Source of the DNA: an uncultured Acetatifactor sp.
Lineage (GTDB): Bacteria; Bacillota; Clostridia; Lachnospirales; Lachnospiraceae
DNA: 23,779 bases
Assembly (NCBI GenBank): GCA_910585615.1
Contig: CAJUFO010000070.1
Span: forward strand, 1 to 23,779
Direction of reading: 5' to 3'
Within the stretch, counting starts at the first letter, position 1. The number at the start of each line of letters is the position of its first letter. Below are positions 21,176 through 23,779 of this stretch, piece after piece. A program made the translations under genes and the position numbers. Below the pieces are notes generated by a model. It saw nothing but the letters and a program-made list of their open reading frames with translations, searched no databases and was not told where the DNA came from.

Positions 21176-23722
21176 ATGACGAACAAACTTTATCAGTTGA
21201 TGAACTGGCCGAAAATCGAGGAGATCATCTACTCCGAGTGCGACAATCCCCACGAACTGCTGGGCCCCCACAGAGCCGGGAAACAGACCCTGGTGCAGGC
21301 ATATTTCCCGGGAGCGGAGCAGGCTCAGATTGTGTTCGAAGGGACCGGCCAGCGGGTGGAGCTGGAGCTGGCGGACGAGGACGGCTTTTTTGCCGCGCTG
21401 CTGCCCCGGAAGGAGAGCGACGTTCCCGCTTACCATTACCTGGTGAAAGGGAAGGACGGCAGCGAGAACGTCCGCGGCGAGGCATACCGCTTCGCGCCTC
21501 AGATTACAGAGAGCGATATGGACAAGTTCCAAAGCGGCATCCATTATACCATCTATGAGAAGCTGGGCGCCCATCCCATGACCATCGACGGCATCAGGGG
21601 CGTGTACTTCGCCGTGTGGGCCCCGAACGTCATGCGGGCCAGCGTGGTGGGGGACTTCAACGGCTGGGACGGCAGGATTCACCAGATGAGGCGGCTGGGG
21701 GACTCAGGCATCTTCGAGATTTTCCTGCCGGACGCAAAGGCGGGGGACAATTATAAATTCGAGCTCAAGATAAAGGGCGGGATGACTTATCTGAAGGCAG
21801 ACCCCTACGGCAATGCCGCCCAGCTTCGGCCGGAGACGGCTTCGGTGGTGGCGGATCTGGACAGCTTTGTCTGGGAGGACGGGGAATTCCTGAAGGGCCG
21901 GGCCGGATTCCAGACCGGGAACGCGCCTGTGAGCGTGTATGAGATGTATCTGGGCTCCTTTGTGGCCCCTGCCCAAGAGGGGGAGGCCTCCGGCGGCTAC
22001 GCCAATTACCGGGAGATCGCGGCGCAGCTGATTCCTTATATCAAGAAGATGGGCTACACCCACGTAGAGCTGATGCCCGTCATGGAGCATCCCCTGGACG
22101 GCTCCTGGGGATACCAGGTGATCGGTTACTACGCGCCTACGGCCAGGTACGGCTCTCCGGAGGATTTCATGTATTTCGTGAATGAGCTCCACAAGGCGGG
22201 CATCGGCGTGATCCTGGACTGGGTTCCGGCCCATTTCCCCAGGGACACCTACGGGCTTTCCAACTTTGACGGCACCTGCCTCTACGAGCATATGGATCCC
22301 AGACAGGGCTGCCATCCCCACTGGGGCACATTGATCTACAACTATGGCAGGCCCCAGGTCTCCAATTACCTGATCGCCAACGCCCTGTTCTGGGTGGAGA
22401 AGTTCCACGCGGACGGCATCCGCATGGACGCGGTGGCCAGCATGCTCTATCTGGACTATGGGAAAAAGGACGGCGAATGGGTGGCCAACATGTACGGCGG
22501 CAAGGAGAACCTGGAGGCCATCGAGATGATCAAGCACCTGAACTCCGTCATGAAGAAGCGCAATCCGGGCGTGCTGAGCATCGCCGAGGAGAGCACCGCC
22601 TTCCCCAGGATCACAGGGGCACTGGAAGAGGACGGCCTGGGCTTCGACCTGAAGTGGAACATGGGCTTCATGAACGACTATCTGGGCTACATCAGATACG
22701 ACCCCTATTTCCGGGCCCACCATCACGGGGAACTGACCTTCAGCATGGTCTATGCCTACAGCGAGAAGTTCATGCTGGTGTTCTCCCACGATGAGGTGGT
22801 GCACGGCAAGGCCTCCCTGATCGGGAAGATGCCCGGGGATCGGGAGCAGAAATTCGCTAACCTCCGCCTTACCTATGCTTATATGATGACGCATCCGGGC
22901 AAGAAGCTGCTGTTCATGGGGCAGGATCTGGCCGAATTCGATGAGTGGAACGAGGCCAGGCCTGTGGAATGGGAGCTTGCCGAGGTGCCGGAGCACCAGG
23001 GGATTTCGGAGCTGGTAAAGGATCTGAACCATCTCTACCGCACCAGCCCCGAGCTGCACGCGCTGGACGACGCGCCGGAGGGCTTCGAGTGGGTGAACCA
23101 TATCTCCTGGGAGGAGTGCTTCCTGACCTACCTGCGCAGGGGCGCTAAGAAGGACGAGATTCTGGTGGTCGCGGCCAATTTCTCGGGAATCGAGAAGGAG
23201 CTCACCATCGGCGTGCCCTTCCATGGGAAGTACAAGGAGATATTCAATTCCGACAGCGAGAAATACGGCGGCTCAGGGATAGTGAATGGCAGGGTGAAGC
23301 GGTCGAAGGAGACGGAGTGGGACGACAGGCCTTATTCCATCACGGTGAAGACAGCGCCCCTGTCCCTGAGCATCCTGAAGTATATCCCCTTTACGGCCCA
23401 GGAGCTGGCGAAGGAGAAAGCGGACAGGGCGGATAAGGCATCACCGAAGAAAAAGACTGCATCCCACACCGGGGACAGCGCGGATAAGAGGGTGGCCGCG
23501 GAAAAGAAGAGCACCACAGAAAAGAAGAGTGCTGCGGAAAAGAAGAGCACTGCGGAAAATAAGAGCGCCGCAGAGAAGAAGAGCACCGCAGAGAATAAGA
23601 GCGCCGCAGAGAAGAAGAGCGCCGCAGAAAAGAAGAGGACTGCGGAAAAGAAGAGCGCCGCAGGGAAGAAGGGCATAGCGGAGAAGAAGAGCGCCGGGAA
23701 AAAGAAGGCTGTCGCCGGATAG
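21176..23722 (+). CDS. glgB: 1,4-alpha-glucan branching enzyme with Lys/Ala-rich C-terminal tail
   Basis: GlgB makes alpha-1,6 branches in glycogen. The 848-residue protein has an N-terminal beta domain (about 20-110), a CBM48 domain (about 120-225; GVYFAVWAPNVMRASVVGDFNGWD), the GH13 barrel, and a C-terminal beta domain ending near 740. The likely nucleophile is D418 (DGIRMDAV), the acid is in AEEST (E471/E472), and the third acid is D539 (SHDEVVHGK). The barrel-start motif YEMYLGSF and VELMPVMEHPLDGSWGYQ are intact. Family members are usually about 630-730 residues; the extra length is a basic tail from about 741, with twelve six-residue units like AAEKKS at 774-845. No other glycogen gene is in the window. 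The last 57 bases after it hold no recognisable feature. Confidence 0.95.
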   Translation: MTNKLYQLMNWPKIEEIIYSECDNPHELLGPHRAGKQTLVQAYFPGAEQAQIVFEGTGQRVELELADEDGFFAALLPRKESDVPAYHYLVKGKDGSENVRGEAYRFAPQITESDMDKFQSGIHYTIYEKLGAHPMTIDGIRGVYFAVWAPNVMRASVVGDFNGWDGRIHQMRRLGDSGIFEIFLPDAKAGDNYKFELKIKGGMTYLKADPYGNAAQLRPETASVVADLDSFVWEDGEFLKGRAGFQTGNAPVSVYEMYLGSFVAPAQEGEASGGYANYREIAAQLIPYIKKMGYTHVELMPVMEHPLDGSWGYQVIGYYAPTARYGSPEDFMYFVNELHKAGIGVILDWVPAHFPRDTYGLSNFDGTCLYEHMDPRQGCHPHWGTLIYNYGRPQVSNYLIANALFWVEKFHADGIRMDAVASMLYLDYGKKDGEWVANMYGGKENLEAIEMIKHLNSVMKKRNPGVLSIAEESTAFPRITGALEEDGLGFDLKWNMGFMNDYLGYIRYDPYFRAHHHGELTFSMVYAYSEKFMLVFSHDEVVHGKASLIGKMPGDREQKFANLRLTYAYMMTHPGKKLLFMGQDLAEFDEWNEARPVEWELAEVPEHQGISELVKDLNHLYRTSPELHALDDAPEGFEWVNHISWEECFLTYLRRGAKKDEILVVAANFSGIEKELTIGVPFHGKYKEIFNSDSEKYGGSGIVNGRVKRSKETEWDDRPYSITVKTAPLSLSILKYIPFTAQELAKEKADRADKASPKKKTASHTGDSADKRVAAEKKSTTEKKSAAEKKSTAENKSAAEKKSTAENKSAAEKKSAAEKKRTAEKKSAAGKKGIAEKKSAGKKKAVAG
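23495..23710 (+). repeat. Twelve degenerate 18-bp repeats encoding the GlgB tail
   Basis: Units of 18 bases such as GCCGCAGAGAAGAAGAGC repeat in frame and encode (A/T)AE(K/N)KS-type hexapeptides at residues 774-845. Units differ at several bases, so the array is older or more diverged than the one in the DUF1015 gene. Confidence 0.9.
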
Positions 23723-23779
23723 ATAGCAATTTGGTGAAATGTCAAGAGGAAAATAAAAAAGATTTTCTGGAAGAAGGGT

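Noticed and set aside
21704..23224. Minus-strand open frame of 506 codons opposite glgB
   Set aside because: The GlgB catalytic motifs on the plus strand explain this DNA; the antisense product has no recognisable motif.

Overview
The window looks like chromosome from a GC-rich member of the Lachnospiraceae or a related gut Clostridia lineage. This is inferred from gene content (Bce-type transporter, BlaI/M56 pair, multi-domain hybrid kinases, DegV domain, DUF1015, GlgB), strong AGGAGG ribosome binding sites and Firmicute-type promoters. No rRNA, tRNA, IS element, prophage or CRISPR array was seen.

Region 1 (1-3892) is a peptide-antibiotic sensing/detoxification (Bce-type) module. It has the 3' end of a BceS-like histidine kinase, then an ABC ATPase and a 10-TM FtsX-type permease. 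A reverse-oriented hipB gene with a truncated hipA (or hipS-like) fragment sits between kinase and transporter. Its promoter is framed by a perfect 17-bp inverted repeat. A BceR-like box precedes the ATPase gene.

Region 2 (4020-6570) is a BlaI-family repressor overlapping an M56/BlaR1-family membrane metalloprotease. Two tandem GGTCTA-N7-TAGAC(C/T) operators lie on the promoter. No beta-lactamase is adjacent, and the sensor domain does not look like a penicillin-binding domain.

Region 3 (6571-8720) is a Na/Pi-cotransporter-PhoU protein preceded by a strong promoter and a leader that reads as a yybP-ykoY (Mn2+) riboswitch. Its P1 stem competes with an intrinsic terminator.

Region 4 (8880-19096) is the most unusual part: a roughly 10-kb, all-plus-strand signalling cluster. 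In order it holds a stand-alone receiver, a hybrid kinase with pseudo-receiver, receiver and HPt, a hybrid kinase fused to a C-terminal DegV (fatty-acid-binding) domain, a 7TM-PAS hybrid kinase with receiver and HPt, a second stand-alone receiver, a CheX-like phosphatase, and a CheY-like receiver. No DNA-binding, GGDEF or EAL output domain is encoded. The parts suggest a phosphorelay in which three membrane kinases feed small diffusible receivers that CheX resets; the target is unknown.

Region 5 (19140-23722) has a small unknown protein on the minus strand, divergent overlapping promoters, a DUF1015 protein with an in-frame 18-bp tandem repeat, and a glycogen branching enzyme with a Lys/Ala-rich tail of twelve six-residue repeats.
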